Assembly: GCA_018466975.1 (NCBI GenBank)
Contig: CM031553.1
Location: 1,116,001 to 1,180,000 of the forward strand
Source: Sparassis latifolia
Taxonomy: Eukaryota > Basidiomycota > Agaricomycetes > Polyporales > Sparassidaceae
DNA length: 64,000 nucleotides
Direction of reading: 5' to 3'
Program-made: the position numbers and the translations under genes
Part shown: piece after piece, positions 36,903 to 49,585 of the stretch
Layout: each line of letters opens with the position of its first letter
Position numbering within the stretch: position 1 is the first letter of the stretch
The notes under the pieces: model-generated
What the model was told of the DNA's origin: nothing
Seen by the model: only the letters and a program-made list of their open reading frames with translations
Databases searched by the model: none

Positions 36903-37876
36903 CATCTATGGTGAAGGTTGTCAAACTATATCCCGTGCTACGTGGATTTGGCAAATACGTCTTGTATACTTGATTCCCGTTCAAACTGAAGACACGTGAA
37001 AGGTACCATTTTCTGCAGACCAAGCGTAATCCGGGATCGATAGCGCCTTGATAAGTGAGAGAGACCGAACGTTTCGAAGGGGGAAGACGCTGGTGAAGAA
37101 AATGAAATTGGTGTGTTTGCAGGATCCCGGTGAGAACGCGTAATGCATGTTAAGGATATGGGCATTCACTTACTTGGAGAGGGTGCTTGGAGGTTGTCCC
37201 CGGCCGTCCAAAAATGTCCGCACTACCAGATCGGACATGGCTGGCGACGGTCCAACGATGTCCGCACAGTGGATCGGGTGGAGTGCCAGGATTTTGCCTG
37301 TTTTACCGCGAGAGGCGAGGCACAGCCCATGTAAAAGGCAAACTTAGCACATGCTAATGACGGTACGTGGAATTGCGACACCGACGGTGGCCAGATTTGG
37401 GGGTCACTTCTACCCGCATCCGCATCGGACATGTTGCAGCATATGCCGGAACAATATTGCGCCTGCGGGGTCAAATCTGGCCTCAAAATATCCATTGTTC
37501 CTTCCACTCGTCCCGACACAGATGTATCTGGTACTTCTCTTCCAGTAAATGGGACGTTCTCAGGTTTCGGCTTCAAGAACCACTGAACCCCCGATACAAG
37601 TAAGCCTTTTGGTTCTCAGTTCGGACAAATCTAAACGCGTTAAGGCTATTGAGGTCAGGCCTTCGGGGCGTGAACGTTTAAAGGCTGGACTGAACCTCCC
37701 TCTACAGTGCTGGAGTGGACTGGGCATTCAAACATTCAAAGTTCAAACCAAGGTTCAGGCCTTCAGGACTGAACTTTGTCAACGATAAAATATCCAATTC
37801 AACCAGTAGGATTCAATCCCAACAAGTTATAAGCCCCGTCCGCACAAGATAACGTATGTTCAAGAGTTGATCCAGA
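36903..37876. other. gap before the methyltransferase; no gene seen
   Basis: No coding signal is recognised. Around 37650-37790 there are scattered copies of TTCAGGCCTTC and its variants in both orientations, which may be a decayed foldback element. Confidence 0.45.
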
Positions 37877-39849
37877 ATGACCATTCACCCACCCACTCTT
37901 GTAGCTCGAGGACTTTCTTTTGTACGCAATGGTTCCCTTTGGAAATTTTTTGCGCAATATGGTGGGTACTCCGCGAACAACTCGAGCTTTGCCTCCATTG
38001 ATATGCCACTGCAATTCTTAGCACGCTCGTATGTCATAGGCATTTTGGACGAAGGCCTTGTACACGGGCAGCTCCATATTGAAGACTCGAGAGGGAATTT
38101 TATTTTTGGTTCCCTTCTACCCAACCGTGACCCTGTGATCCTGGTCGTTAAAAACGACGACATGTGGGCTCGTATCGTCCTCTCGCTCGACATGGGTCGT
38201 GAGTGCTATTTGGCATATTGTTGAAAGTTCCCTCGTGACGTATTTGTTAGTGTCCGAAGCTTACATTAATGGTGACTTTGACATCTCCAGTCTCAAAGGA
38301 CTCTTTGATGTACGCACAGCCAATGACATCTCTCTTGTACAGCGGTTGACGATGCTCGTGTTCAAGTTATGGTTAGACAACCGCCACACGCTCTCTGGAT
38401 TGTCGACCGTATTCAGTAATATCATCGCCTTCATGTCTTCCATTGCGATCAGAGCTCTAGGACGGCAAAACCTAGTCATGGCCCTTCAGAATGTGGTCAG
38501 AGTCTACTTTATATATCTTGTGTCTCGTGCCCTTAACTTTCTATTAGGCTGTCGCTTATGATACCAGCAACGAATTTTTCCGGGTGAACTCCCCTATACT
38601 TGTTGTGATCACATAACATCCGCTGATTACTTAACAGTGCTTCTTGAGTGAGCAGATGATGTATTCCTGCGCACTCTTTGGTGACGAAGAGCACGGAGTC
38701 CGGGGGGACCTCACTTCCGAATGGAATGAAGATGACCTCCACAAAGCCCAAATTCGGAAGATACACCATGTCCTGCGCAAGGTTCGCGCTGCTCCTGGGA
38801 CTCGGCTTCTAGAAATTGGTACTGGGTGGGGAGGGATGGCTATCGAGGTATGCTAACGTCAGTACAAGTGAAAGAGACTCGCTCATCTCTACGACGCAGG
38901 CAGCGCGTCTTGGATGCACTGTTGATACAGTCACGTTGTCAGTCCCACAGAAATCCATGGCCGAGGAACATGCCGCCGCCGCCGGTGTAAGCGAGCGCGT
39001 GCGCGTTCACCTACTTGACTACCGTAAGCTCCCTGCGTCATTCGAAGGAGCATTCGACTGTTTTGTCAGTTGCGAGATGGTCGAGGTGTGTGGACTTCTG
39101 AACTACCCCTATGCATTCGGCTTAGAGCATGGTACGGCAGGCCGTCGGACTGAAGGAGCATCCGACATTCTTCAAAGTCATCGACTGGGCGCTGAAGCCT
39201 GACAAGGGAGCTGCCGTCATCACTGCCACCGCTCAGCCGGAGTTCCGTTACTCAGAGTTTCAGTACGTTGAGCTCCTGAATTTTGTGTAGTGCTTCTATT
39301 CTCAGCATCTTACAGAGCCGATGATTTTGCCCGCCACTATCACTGGCCGAACTCGTTTCTCCCCAATGCTACCTACTTCGCTGTGGCAGCTCAAGAGTCC
39401 GTGGAAGGGCGGCTCGTGTTGGATAGTGTTGAAAATCATGCGCAGCGTAAGTGTAACATCTAGAGCCTGGATGATGCCCTGACATACTTTTTTCGAATTG
39501 AAGATTATCCTCGTACCCTGCGCGAATGGGAGAGGTGATTGCTCTCAACCAGTCCTAACCTATTGTATCGCTAACCCCTCCCCCCCTGAAGACGATTTGA
39601 GAGGAACTTCCGAGATAAAGTTATTAGTAGCCTCGTTGTGCAACATCCGGAGCTCGTTGATCCGCGAAACCTGGAAGCTTTTCGCCGCAAGTGGATCTAT
39701 ATGTTTGAATACGCCGCGGCGGGCTTTGCTAGAGGGTATACCGCGCTCAATTTCTGGGCCTTCGCTAGACCTGTTCGTCGCCCGTTCCTTTCGGCTCTTC
39801 GAAAACTGACAGCTCTCACAAGGAATACGTTGCTGAACAGTGTGACTGA
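37877..39849 (+). CDS. cyclopropane-fatty-acyl-phospholipid synthase-type methyltransferase
   Basis: This is a SAM-dependent enzyme of the CFA synthase (mycolic acid cyclopropane synthase) family, acting on unsaturated acyl chains of phospholipids. The N-terminal domain runs MTIHPPTLVARGLSFVRNGS through HGQLHIEDSRGNFIFG and SEAYINGDFDISSLKGLFD. The catalytic part begins VAYDTSNEFF and CFLSEQMMYSCALF. It contains the SAM site LLEIGTGWGGMAIE, then AARLGCTVDTVTLS, FDCFVSCEMVE, YHWPNSFLPN and FEYAAAGFARGYTALNFWAF. It ends ARPEYVAEQCD with TGA at 39847. About ten introns are needed and the key joins keep frame (for example GMAIE to AARLG). Basidiomycetes carry several members of this family. Confidence 0.87.
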
Positions 39850-40734
39850 ATTGTTGGACATTCGCTCCTGCAAAGTCCGCGGTTCCATGTCCTCCACATG
39901 CACCCCAGTGATATACAGATGTACATATTCTAAGTTCTTTCTTGTTTCGGTTCTCTGCTCGAAATTGAGTCTTCAAATACATGTAGAATAAATTTTGTCA
40001 CAACACTTCTCATAAGGCTAGACTTGCAAGTTCGACGGAAGTTCGAATTCATTTCCACCTAAGAATATAAGTGCTTGCCGCGGCGTGCGATGCTGCCAGG
40101 ACCGCACCTGTACATCGAAGCTGATAGGATTCAACGACTGACACTGTGCTTCGGCCTTCGTTCCTTAGGCTAGATATCCGTGTCTGGCCGCTCAGTTGAC
40201 GCCCATCCAGGCTTCCATTACTCATGATCATGAGTAACAAACCGGGGTATCATCATACGGAGTCCACCGACGACTGCCCGTCGGAGGTCCGAGCAGGTTC
40301 GTTCGTACGCAGGCGCGGTCACAATCAACTCAACACATCTATCTCATGGTCAACGGAGAACTGAGAACTCCCAATCTGTCCTTCTGCCTCTGGCTTCTAT
40401 GCGTCTGATACAGCAAACATTCATAGGTGGAGTACCGTTATAACGTTATTGCAGTTGCGATCAAACTTAGACGCATGTATGTGTACGGAGGCAGATGAAG
40501 CTTCACGCCTTTTCCCCAACTATGCACGAAATGCGAATATGCGAGATGTTTACTCGATGGCAGCTGCAAATTCGAAGATCATCTTACAGTGACATCGATG
40601 AAAAAACTATGACGAACGGATAAGCTCAGTCATATTGATCGCGAGCTCAGAGTCTTACCCGGGTTGACCAGGAGGAACCACAAATTTGAGAGGCAAAGTA
40701 CGTAGGAGGATGCGACTACTGTAAAAGGGCTGAA
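39850..40734. other. gap between methyltransferase and duplicated block; no gene seen
   Basis: No frame with a motif and no repeat is seen. A short palindrome CATGATCATG lies near 40222. Confidence 0.45.
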
Positions 40735-42455
40735 CCAAGAGCCTTGCAAGTTCCAGAATCAAGCAAAAACGACAGCAATCTGACACTCGCGCGCGTGCAC
40801 CCACAAATAACAGACTCGAAATGCTTCTCGCAATGTCGGACAGGAGATCGAGACCGGGACCATGTTTCCGGTGCGAAGCACAAACAGCACTGCAGGAGAG
40901 AAGTGCATGTGCCCACGATCTTCGAGGCCTCTCCCGTAAGCAAGGCACACGAAACGACCACCGTGCCATTGAGTGGCCGACACCACATCCACGCACGCAG
41001 TTCACTCAACGACACATGACGTATAAACCCGCAGACAGCAGAGATCAGCATGGCATCCCACACGACGCTGCAAGGCGCCCAGGATACGGCTCCGCGCAGG
41101 GAACCGCGCAGCGGTGTTGACATGGTCAGAGAGCACAGCGTGCGTCTGGGCTGCACTGTGGAGGTCAGCTCGCGTCATATCGATCACGCCGTTTAGGTGA
41201 GCGAAATCCGTCAGACGTGCAATCCAGCGATCGATGGGCGAATGCGCTACGGAACACAAAAGACCGGTCGCGGCGGTAAACATCGAGAAGGACGATGCGG
41301 ATTCGAAGCAACAGCTTCCCTCTAGAGAATACCGATGGCTACTGACGCCCGCAAACGTCGACGTCCGTCTTCCGACGAGGTACGAGCATTATACATACAA
41401 TAAACCTACATGGAGTGTACAAATCCTAGGGCACAAACGCATCTCGTGAAACACAGAAAAGCGGTAGAGAGAACAACTTGTGTGTCAAGAGACAATATGA
41501 GCAGCGTCCCTGTGCTCGCACCCTAGGTATCATACGTGTGTGTCAGACCCAGGAGCCGTGGATAAGGGCGTCCCACGCTGATGACAGCACGGGAATCCGA
41601 GTCAGTGTGTTCGGAGGGAGGGGTGATGCGGAGGGAACAAGGAGGTACTATGATATGGCTACGAATCTCGTGCACACGTTCGAACCGTGTGCACAGACCC
41701 ATTCAGCCAGGGCATCTTGTGGGCACCGCGCGTAGTGCACTGATACTCCGGTATAAAGTATACAATAAACCTACATAGAACGTACAAATCCTAGGATACA
41801 ACGCATCTAGAGAGACAAGGAAGAATCCGGTACAACATAAGCAAGTAGGAAGAACGGCGTCGCAGGCGAGGTACGGAGTGTGTCAGACCCAGGAGCCGTG
41901 TATGAGTGCGTCCCAGGCGCTTTTGCTCTGGAGTGTGCCGATGAAGTCCGGGCGGGTGTGGGGCGCGTCGTGGGGGATGGGCACGGCGACGGTGCCGGGG
42001 GACACGGGCGGGGCGGGGCGAGCGGGGAGTGCTGGAGCGGGGAGTGCTGGAGCGGGGGCGTGTCGGCGTGGGCGTTCTACGCTGGTGTGTCAGACGCAGG
42101 GGTCACGGAGAGCGAGGATGCTCACGGGGACGGGGGAACCCGCGTTGGAGGGGTGGTACTGCTGGTGATGGGGCGTGGCGGGGTGGTCGGTGTGGGCGCC
42201 GGAGACGGGGGTGGGTGTGGGGGAGACGGTGCCGGAGGCGGAGGACGAGGAGCGGTGGTAGTACGGCCGTTTCTGTCGCAGAGTGTCAGACGCGGGAAGC
42301 GCGGGGGTTCTGGCTACGCACGGGGGCGATGATGGAGTAGAGCGCCTGGCGGAGGGTCCGGACGTGCTCGTCGCGTTCCGGGTTCGACGACGCAGACTGG
42401 GTGGACAGGTCAGCGCACGGGCGAGGCGGGCGCGGCGGGGACACGCACCGTCGTG
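40735..42455. repeat. segmental duplication, copy R1
   Basis: This block matches 50440-53580 in the same orientation with many substitutions and small indels. Landmarks are GACCATGTTTCCGGTGC (40858 and 50558), AGGTGAGCGAAATCCGTCAG (41196 and 52320), ATGGCTACTGACGCCCGC (41335 and 52464) and GTCAGACCCAGGAGCCGTG (41882 and 53017). R1 lacks about 1.4 kb present in R2. The block is GC-rich toward its right end and holds a small minus-strand gene there. Confidence 0.85.
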
Positions 42456-42472
42456 GGCGGGAGGCGCGTCAT
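41883..42472 (-). pseudogene. hypothetical protein of the duplicated block, R1 copy, frameshifted
   Basis: This is the counterpart of the gene at 53018-53572. Reading leftward from ATG at 42472 gives MTRLPPTT, then three GT-AG introns join SASSNPERDEHVRTLRQALY, KRPYYHRSSSSASGTVSPTP and a Pro/His-rich segment. A missing C in a run near 42017 shifts the frame relative to R2. A 15-bp duplication (CAGCACTCCCCGCTC) is also present. The ancestral end would be SKSAWDALIHGSWV. Function is unknown; I recognise no family. Confidence 0.55.
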
Positions 42473-42919
42473 GGAGGAAGCACGGGCGCTCGATCGGGAG
42501 GTGGATGGAGGAGCAGATCGGAGGGAGAGAAGAGGACCAGAGATTTATTTGAGAGAAAGGCCACAGTTTCAGGAATAGAGAACCGTAGAAAATTTAGTTA
42601 CTACTAGCATACAGCCTGTAATTACTACCGCCCGCCGTCACCTGGCATGCACATTCTCCACCCACCGTCGTCAACCCTCGCCCTTCTTCAGATATCCCCC
42701 GCAGTGTCCACCTCATGCTTCCATGGTGGCAGGTGTATGCATGCTGTTTCTCGAGAATTCAGAGCCCCGGCTGCATCCCCACTCGCCGGATGACCAGGCG
42801 ATGATCTTGAAGCAAGTGCGCGCGACGCGACTGCACACAGTCGATCTGGCGATCAACATCCTGCCGAGCCCGCAGATCCAAGGGCACACGGGAGCACACC
42901 CCTCCCGCACTACACCATA

Positions 42920-44480
42920 CCCACACTCATCGGACGGTAAAATACCCAGTCGAATGCGCGCGGCATAGCCCTTAATGACGACAGGAGGAAGGAAGTCGGC
43001 AGTGAGCAGAGGCTTCCAACGTCGAAACACGGAGGCTGCGCAGACGGGCAGAAAGTGGAGACCGCGACCGCGCACGACGGTGCACACTTGCCGGACGAAC
43101 AACTACCACATCCACACCGTAGACAAGACATGCATGAGATAACACCTCGCGCGCAGACCTACCACCAAGGCAAAAAAACACGCCGAAGGAAACAGGCGGG
43201 CGCCTTGGATCATACAGAGCCCCCAGCTCCGCCGTCGCTCAGCGCACAGCAAAATCTTGTGTCGCAGACTCGGGACACCAAGGTATGCAGGACAGAATGC
43301 CCGCACACAGGAGAACTCGAGCGCGACCTCACCTCGCTCGCCGGACGTCGAAATATGGCGTGACGAAGCTGGCCTTCGACCTCCGAAGTCAAGTAGTGGG
43401 AAAAGGTAGGTCGCAGTGGCGAGCTGACAAACATACCGGACGGCTCCGCCAGGCCGCAACACACCTCGCCGGACAAGGAAAGCTGGACTCCCAAAAGGGA
43501 CGGGCGCGGGGTAGAGACGGCGACGAGGAACATTCCATGAGGAGTTGCGAGAGCAACCACGCCGCATCACGCTCGACACCAGGCCTACGACCTACCCAAG
43601 CTCGCCGGATGGCGAAAAATGCAGTCGGACACACGGGCGAAGAGGTCCACGGAACCACTGCAAAGGCGGATCGATGAAGGGCGCCCTTGCTCTAACACGA
43701 ATCGAGAGTCGCGGGTGCGAGGACAGAAGATGGATGCGCGGCTACGCCGCGCTGCCACCCATCTCGCCAGACGACGAAATCCGGACTCAGAAAAGCACGG
43801 GCGCAGAGAGGAGATGGTGACCAGCAGCATTCGATGGAGGGTGCCCGCAGCTGCGAGAATGCACATGCACACCGCGACTGCGCTGCGCTCGACGCCAGCC
43901 CCTACGACGTACCCAAGGTCGCCGGACGGCGAAATATGGAGTCGGATGTGCGGACCTAGCGAACCGGGCGAACGTCGACAGCAGAGCGTGCAAGGGCCTC
44001 CATGGGATCGGTCCGAGGGCGAAGAGATGGTGGTAGGCGATGAACGAGGCTGGGAGAGAACTGGTTAAGCCTTGCAAGCATGAGCCACGCAGCGGAGGGT
44101 CACAAAATGACAAAAAGCAAGCGAGGCTGTAGTAACGCGGCTGCGCCGCGTCCTCAACCTCCACCCCCCGGACTGCAAAATATCGATACCCACGCCGCAC
44201 CGGTCTTGACGCCTACCTACAAAGACGGATGACGAGCAATCACGACCGCAAGGATGGAATAAACAAATGAGGCCCCACACGCTGTGCCTCAGGCCGCAGG
44301 ACGTCGAAATATCAAGTCGAAGAAATATACGGCCATGCAAAGGCAGCCGGCGGTGTGGAGGGTTCGACGTCGAGTCTTCACGACCGCGCCGCGTTCGCGG
44401 CCTGCTGCACGTCGTAGCCAAGGTCGCGGGACGGCGAAATATACAATTGGCGAGGGGGACGCTCGGGGAAGGATGAACCG
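42920..44480. repeat. degenerate tandem array, unit about 125-160 bp
   Basis: The motif TCGCCGGACGGCGAAATATG and variants recur at about 42930, 43341, 43466, 43603, 43763, 43920, 44166, 44293 and 44426. Most spacings are 125-160 bp. Flanking bases (CTACGACSTACCCAAG before, GTCGGA after) also repeat in several units. On the minus strand the repeat reads as a phrase like PYFAVRRPWVRR, but the frame is not kept from unit to unit, so I do not call a gene. Confidence 0.65.
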
Positions 44481-44579
44481 CACCGGGAGACGACACGATC
44501 CTCCCATGTCGACGAAAGCTCGGGGCACATACGGGGGACGTGCGAGAGCAGGGCAGTCGTGCAGAGTTGACTACCGCTG

Positions 44580-45700
44580 ATTTTCGCATGCAACGCTCAG
44601 CGAGGGAAGGAGCTCGAGAGCGTGAGCTGCATCGAATACGCGAGGGGAAGAAATTTCAATAGACGCCATAACCGCAGCAGACGCGGCCTGCGCGCGCTCG
44701 CGGGGCGTCCGAAGCTCCAATTTTGCAAGGCAGGTGGGTAGAATAGAGACGTGCAGGCGGGGGACAACGGTACAGGCATCTGTCAAAAGGACATTGCAGC
44801 TGACAGCGGCGTGTTCCCCTGGTAGGAGAATGTCCTGTTGTACTTGTATTAGCAAAGATAAAAGCATTCGATGAGGATCGACTCACCATCAGAACGCCGC
44901 GCGCGAATTTCCATTCGTCCATCTGCAACACCATCCCATCGGTCCGCGAAGCATCGTGTGCAACAGGAACGTCACCCTGCTTGCGGACACGGCGTGTGCG
45001 CGCTCACGGGGAGTCCGAATCTCGAATTTTGCACGGCAGGTGGATAGGATAGAGACGTGCAGGCCGAGGACAGAGGTGCATACATCCACCAAAAGGACAC
45101 TGTTCTCTTTGGCGGAGAACGTCCTGTCGTACTTGCGTTAGCCCAAGACAGAAGCATGGATCCGAACGACGGTCTACTCACCACCACGCGATCCTCCCAC
45201 GCCGACGCCGGCTGAATACGCGTATGGGGGGACGCGCGAGAACGGGGCCGTCGGTGGAGTCAACTCCCGCCACTCCTCGCATGCAACGCTTGGCGAGGGA
45301 AGGAGTTCGAGAGCGCGAGGGGAAGGAATTTTGACAGACGGGCCATAACTACGGCGGACGCGGCCTGCGCGTGCTCGCGAGGCGTCCGAATCTCGAATTT
45401 GCCAAGGCAGGTGGATGGAATAGAGAGGTGCAGGCCAGGCAGAGAAGCGGGAAAAAAAATGCAGCAGCTGAGAGCCACGCATTCCCTTTCGCGGAGAACA
45501 TCCTGTCATACTTGCATTAGCGTAAGATAGAAGTGAGGAACGACAATCTACTCACCATGAGGACGCCGCGCACGATCATGTCATCATCCCATGCGGCCGC
45601 AAGGCATGACGGGCGACCGAGATATCCGACGCGCGAGGAGGCCATATCTCGAATTTCGAACGCGGCAGGTGAGGAACGTTCGCATCTTGCCCCTCCCGAG
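44580..45700 (-). repeat. three to four long repeats (about 300 bp) with coding-like minus strand
   Basis: The units around 44580-44910, 44940-45190 and 45280-45580 share the run GGGAAGGAGYTCGAGAGCG, the run GTCCGAATCTCGAATTTTGC, the block GGCAGGTGGATAGAATAGAG, and a boundary CTACTCACCA. A partial fourth lies near 45630-45700. On the minus strand each unit reads a similar phrase: LHVSILPTCLAKLELRTPRE, LHVSILSTCRAKFEIRTPRE and LHLSIPSTCLGKFEIRTPRE. Splice-like GTGAGT and CAG sites sit at the same place in each. This may be a multi-exon gene with duplicated exons, or a decaying family. No known domain is recognised. Confidence 0.55.
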
Positions 45701-47219
45701 TGAAGCAACGAGGAAAGAGGTAAACCTACTATGTCAACGTCAGACAAACCCAAGAAATAGACTAGAAAAATTGTACTCACAGACATCGCGGCCCATCGCG
45801 CATGCGTCAAGCCCACGCAATCCTCCCAACGCGATTCCAAGGCCTTCTCTATCATCCTCTATTACTCCGATTGTGATCGGACGTTCGAGCAACTGCTGTC
45901 ACGTCCAGCCGTCCGACGCACCGCGTTCTCCTCGCATTCCGGCGCAGAAACTCGAAACTCGGCATTGCAGACGGCCTCTTGCAGGAACAAGACGAATGGG
46001 CACAGAGTGTCGAAGGAGAATTAGACAGCACAGAAGAATGCGCGAGAGGTGACGACGAAAAGGCGGGCGTTGAGTATACTGGACTTTTACACCGCCATCC
46101 GAATTGGGCAGGTCGACTGCCAAAATGAGCGCCCGCGATCTCTTCCTTACTCCAGTGACTTCTGCGCAATTACTCTTCTGCGCGATGCTCCGTTCGTTCG
46201 CGAGGTCTAGCGGCAAGGAATCAGTATTCGAAAATATGTGGTGAGTGGTCACTCTGACATACTTGGTGAGACAATGCAGTGTCGAAAGGCAGCCCAGATC
46301 ACTGCATCGCTCCTTCCCTTCTGACGTCCGAGTTGGATGACTGTCACCGTCTGTCGACTCCGATAGCTACTGCACGAATTGGACAGACCACGAGGTTCTG
46401 AGGCGGATGGGCATGGAGTGTTGCTACCATGTGGTGGTACGGTGGAGGGGGGGAGCGACGGCGATGCAGCTTGAAGCGGACCGTCAGCAAGTATATCAGG
46501 CAGCGCTAGACTCCGATTTGCGTAAGGGGAATGTTCTGAAACACACAAATTAACCGCGCTGATGCTTCCACTTCCCAGGAAGATTCTTCGGCTATCCATC
46601 TCCGATTGTTGCACAGACGCTTGTGCAAACCTTTGCAATTCCTCAGGCCTCAGGCCTCATTCGCCACTCGTTCTCTGTGCTCATGCTGAGTAATTATGGA
46701 ATTACTGGTTAAGGCTTCTTGTTGCCGAGAATCCAGTCCTTCTGGGGAGCAAATGGTTGAGAATTCTCTCTCATCCCCTTGTTTCTCAGAAGGCTTGAAT
46801 TTCGACAAAAATATATCTTACGTGTGCATTCAAGACTCACATCAGATGTCACAGCATCGCAACCCGCTACAGCCACCGCATCAAGAATTCTTCGTAAAGT
46901 TTTGCCGCCTTGTGCCCGCACGATAATCTGACTGTGAGATCTGATTGAGATCCAAAGCACATTGGTTCAGTGATGTGATGTCATGCAGTCGTACCATACT
47001 TCCAGTGAACGGATGCAGACTAGGTTTGCAAACTTGGACAGAGAATGAAGTGAGACATAGAAGTGTTAGACAATGTTCAAGTCAAACCAACGGAGCCCTG
47101 GTGCAGCATAGTGTCTCACCCGTCCTGTTCACAATTGGCAACTTATGTTCAAGTCCGTGCTCGACTCTGTCAACAGTCTGTCAAAGTTATCTTCAAGTGA
47201 CTACAGCCTCTATGCAACC
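45701..47219. other. no supported gene between repeat array and hypothetical gene
   Basis: The composition returns to average here. Open frames on both strands (for example minus 46249-46638) have no motif or convincing splice pattern. Part of this may be 3' flank of the gene on the minus strand. Confidence 0.4.
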
Positions 47220-48088
47220 TCAGCACTCAGCAGGCACATCCTGCTCATCCTCCGAATCTACAAACTCCGTGCTCTTGATAGCATAGTGCCGCAGCCGTTT
47301 CGAGCGACTTTCCGGGTACGGCTGACGTCCTCTCAGCTTTCCCTTGTCCGAGCGCGACTTGCGCACACCGCATGCTTTGCATGCAGCACGGAACCATTCC
47401 GACTCCTCCATCTCTGCAAATTCACCATCAGAAAGCTTCCGGAACTGTGTTGAGCCTCGGATCCAGCGGATAAGCAGAAGCTCAAGCTTTGACAGATTGC
47501 TGCTCGCCGTGCTAAGGTTTGCAAAGGGAATGATGTTCTCAGGCCAGCCATCGACAATGACATGGTGCTTCTGCACGATGTCCCGCCAGTATGTCATCCA
47601 TTTCATTTTGATATCGTGAATTCCGGTGATGTTCTCTGGGATGAGCAGGTGTGTGAATGAGCCAGATTGGTAGCAGCATGTGCAGTGCACTCACGAAGGG
47701 ATTGGTTGATGATACATCGGAGATCACTTCGCACTGAGGCTACTAACTGCTTGTAGTGTGGATATTCCGAGTCTGCATTTGATTAGGTACGGATGGTAAT
47801 TATAAATTCCATGCACTCACTCTGAGCACCCTCCTGGGTCTTGGAATGACTGTCCATGACAATGGATTTGCAGTGCGGATGCTCTCTGTGCTAAGTATGT
47901 ATGTTCTCTAACATATTGGTGTTACAGTAATTTGACATCTGCGGTGCATGAGCATGGAGTTTACAACCGGCAGAAGTAATTCTCCATAGTGAACACCGGT
48001 TGACATCACTATCAATGAGTTTGCCAATGCGGTAAGTTTGTTTCAAGTCAAAGTGCACTCTCACGGAGGTACCAATCTTTTCTTCCAT
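47220..48088 (-). CDS. hypothetical repeat-associated protein, possibly partial
   Basis: Reading leftward, a first segment from about 48088 (MEEKIG...) leads to an exon HREHPHCKSIVMDSHSKTQE. GT-AG introns then join SEYPHYKQLVASVRSDLRC and a last exon with MKWMTYWRDIVQKHHVIVDG, WPENIIPFANLS and a basic tail. The phrase with V-x-GWPE-x-x-PF is one I associate with lineage-specific agaricomycete proteins that occur in many copies near transposons, but I cannot name the family. The last exon ends DSEDEQDVPAEC. The start is uncertain because the first exon can be spliced in more than one way. It lies just left of a young LTR element. Confidence 0.5.
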
Positions 48089-48319
48089 TGGAATTTGTCA
48101 CAGGCTAAAATTTTGTGTAACAGTGTTGCGAGACAGCGGGCGAAGCGATGAGAAGAGTGGAACATCTGACGGGCACACACGCCGACCCGAGTAATTGGTC
48201 CCTCGGCATATACTCATTTCTCTTCATGGTTGCCGAAGGTTCTCTCTCATTTCTGGCATGCTTGGTGTTCACTCAAAGGCAGCCTAGTAATTAGGTCAAC
48301 TCAGATATTGTCCACTATT

Positions 48320-48529
48320 TGTTGGAGGTGTGCGGATTAGCAATCCGGCATCTACGGAAAGGTCCGGGAAAGGTCCGTAGGGTTAGGATTAGTAAGGACA
48401 ATGTCTCGAGAACAGTCTGGTAGTTTCTAGTCTTTTAGTTTACAGTATATAAGGAGCTCAACAGGCTTCTATGTAGTTAAGCCAATTTCTATTCTCTTCT
48501 ACTCGTAGCCCGAGGCGCAGTTGCTTACA
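48320..48529 (+). repeat. 5' LTR of the gag-only element
   Basis: This 210-bp LTR is identical to 49586-49795. It carries a TATA-like AGTATATAAGGAGC at about 48444, the expected promoter for the element's transcript. Confidence 0.92.
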
Positions 48530-48606
48530 GGTTATGAGCCCCGCGCTCACACTAGTTCATATCTAATCTCTCCCTCATATCTTATCACTCGATCTTATCA
48601 CGCGAG

Positions 48607-49384
48607 ATGGCATTGCTAAATCCCCATGTCAAGCTCCCGACCCTCACGGGAGATAATTACTATGACTGGAAATTTGCGGTTTCCATGGTCATGCGGCGCA
48701 ACGCGTGCTGGGATGTTGTGAGTGGAAAGGTGTCGAAGCCTGCGAAGACAAGTTGGGAGACTGGCGAAAGCGGAAGATGGACTCACACTGATCGGGCTCA
48801 CAGTCGATCCGAGCCAGTCGGCTACATTCGTGATTGCGCGGATGGACCGGCGGCATGGAAAGCATTGGCGGCGGTCTCACGAGAAAAATAGCCGCGCGAA
48901 CCGAATCGCCCTCAAGCGTCAATTCTACAATTTCGTGCATGATCCCAAGTGTCCGATCCGGGATTACATCAGCGGCATTACCGATTTGGCAGCAAAGTTG
49001 AAGGGCATTGGAGTTGCGCTCGAAGACGAAGATGTTACTGATGTCCTTATATTCAATCTACATGAGGACTACTCTAATATCGCGGGCACACTCACAGCCA
49101 CCAAGGGTGATCTGAAGATAGCAGATGTGACAGGTGCTCTAGTCGACGAAGAAGGACGACGCGGAGGATTGCCTAAAGCGGACGATGAAAAAGAAGTTGA
49201 GAATATGGCATTATTCGCGCAGAAAGAACGTGACAATCGAAATCGTAACGTGGAATGTTACAATTGCGGAAAGCGTGGTCACATTGCTCGTGATTGTCGC
49301 TTACCCGGTAGGTACAACGAAAAGAATTCGGCAAAGGCCGAGAAGGCATCGGTTGCCTTTGATTTGCGAGACGTTGCATTTTGA
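48607..49384 (+). pseudogene. copia-type gag with zinc knuckle, frame-broken
   Basis: The reading starts MALLNPHVKLPTLTGDNYYD WKF, a copia gag N-terminus. It then passes through frames that must be changed at least twice (between about 48745 and 48885) to join GLTLIGLTVDPSQS, DCADGPAAWKALAAV and NRIALKRQFYNFVHD. The rest is open: KCPIRDYISGITDLAAKLKG, DVLIFNLHEDYSNIAGTL and the CCHC knuckle CYNCGKRGHIARDC (about 49257-49298). The stop is at 49382-49384. Gag would pack element RNA into particles; here a full protein cannot be made without frameshifting. Confidence 0.85.
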
Positions 49385-49585
49385 AGGGTTAGGGTTACTG
49401 TGGGAATCAAGGGAGGTACCTTGGGAATGAAGCATTGGCTCTGCTGTTGTGGTCGAAGGATCTGGCGGGATGGTAGCAGGAGGCTCTCTTGTCACGAGCA
49501 TAGGGCTCCCACAGCATATAGCGAGGTATAGGATTTCCAAGTATGGATAGCCGATGAATTTTGGAGATGCCGAATTGAGGGGGTG

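Noticed and set aside
41330..41400. Plus-strand start MATDARKRRRPSSDE with a donor, present in both R1 and R2
   Set aside because: No downstream exon could be joined, and the minus strand is also open here, so conservation reflects the duplication only.
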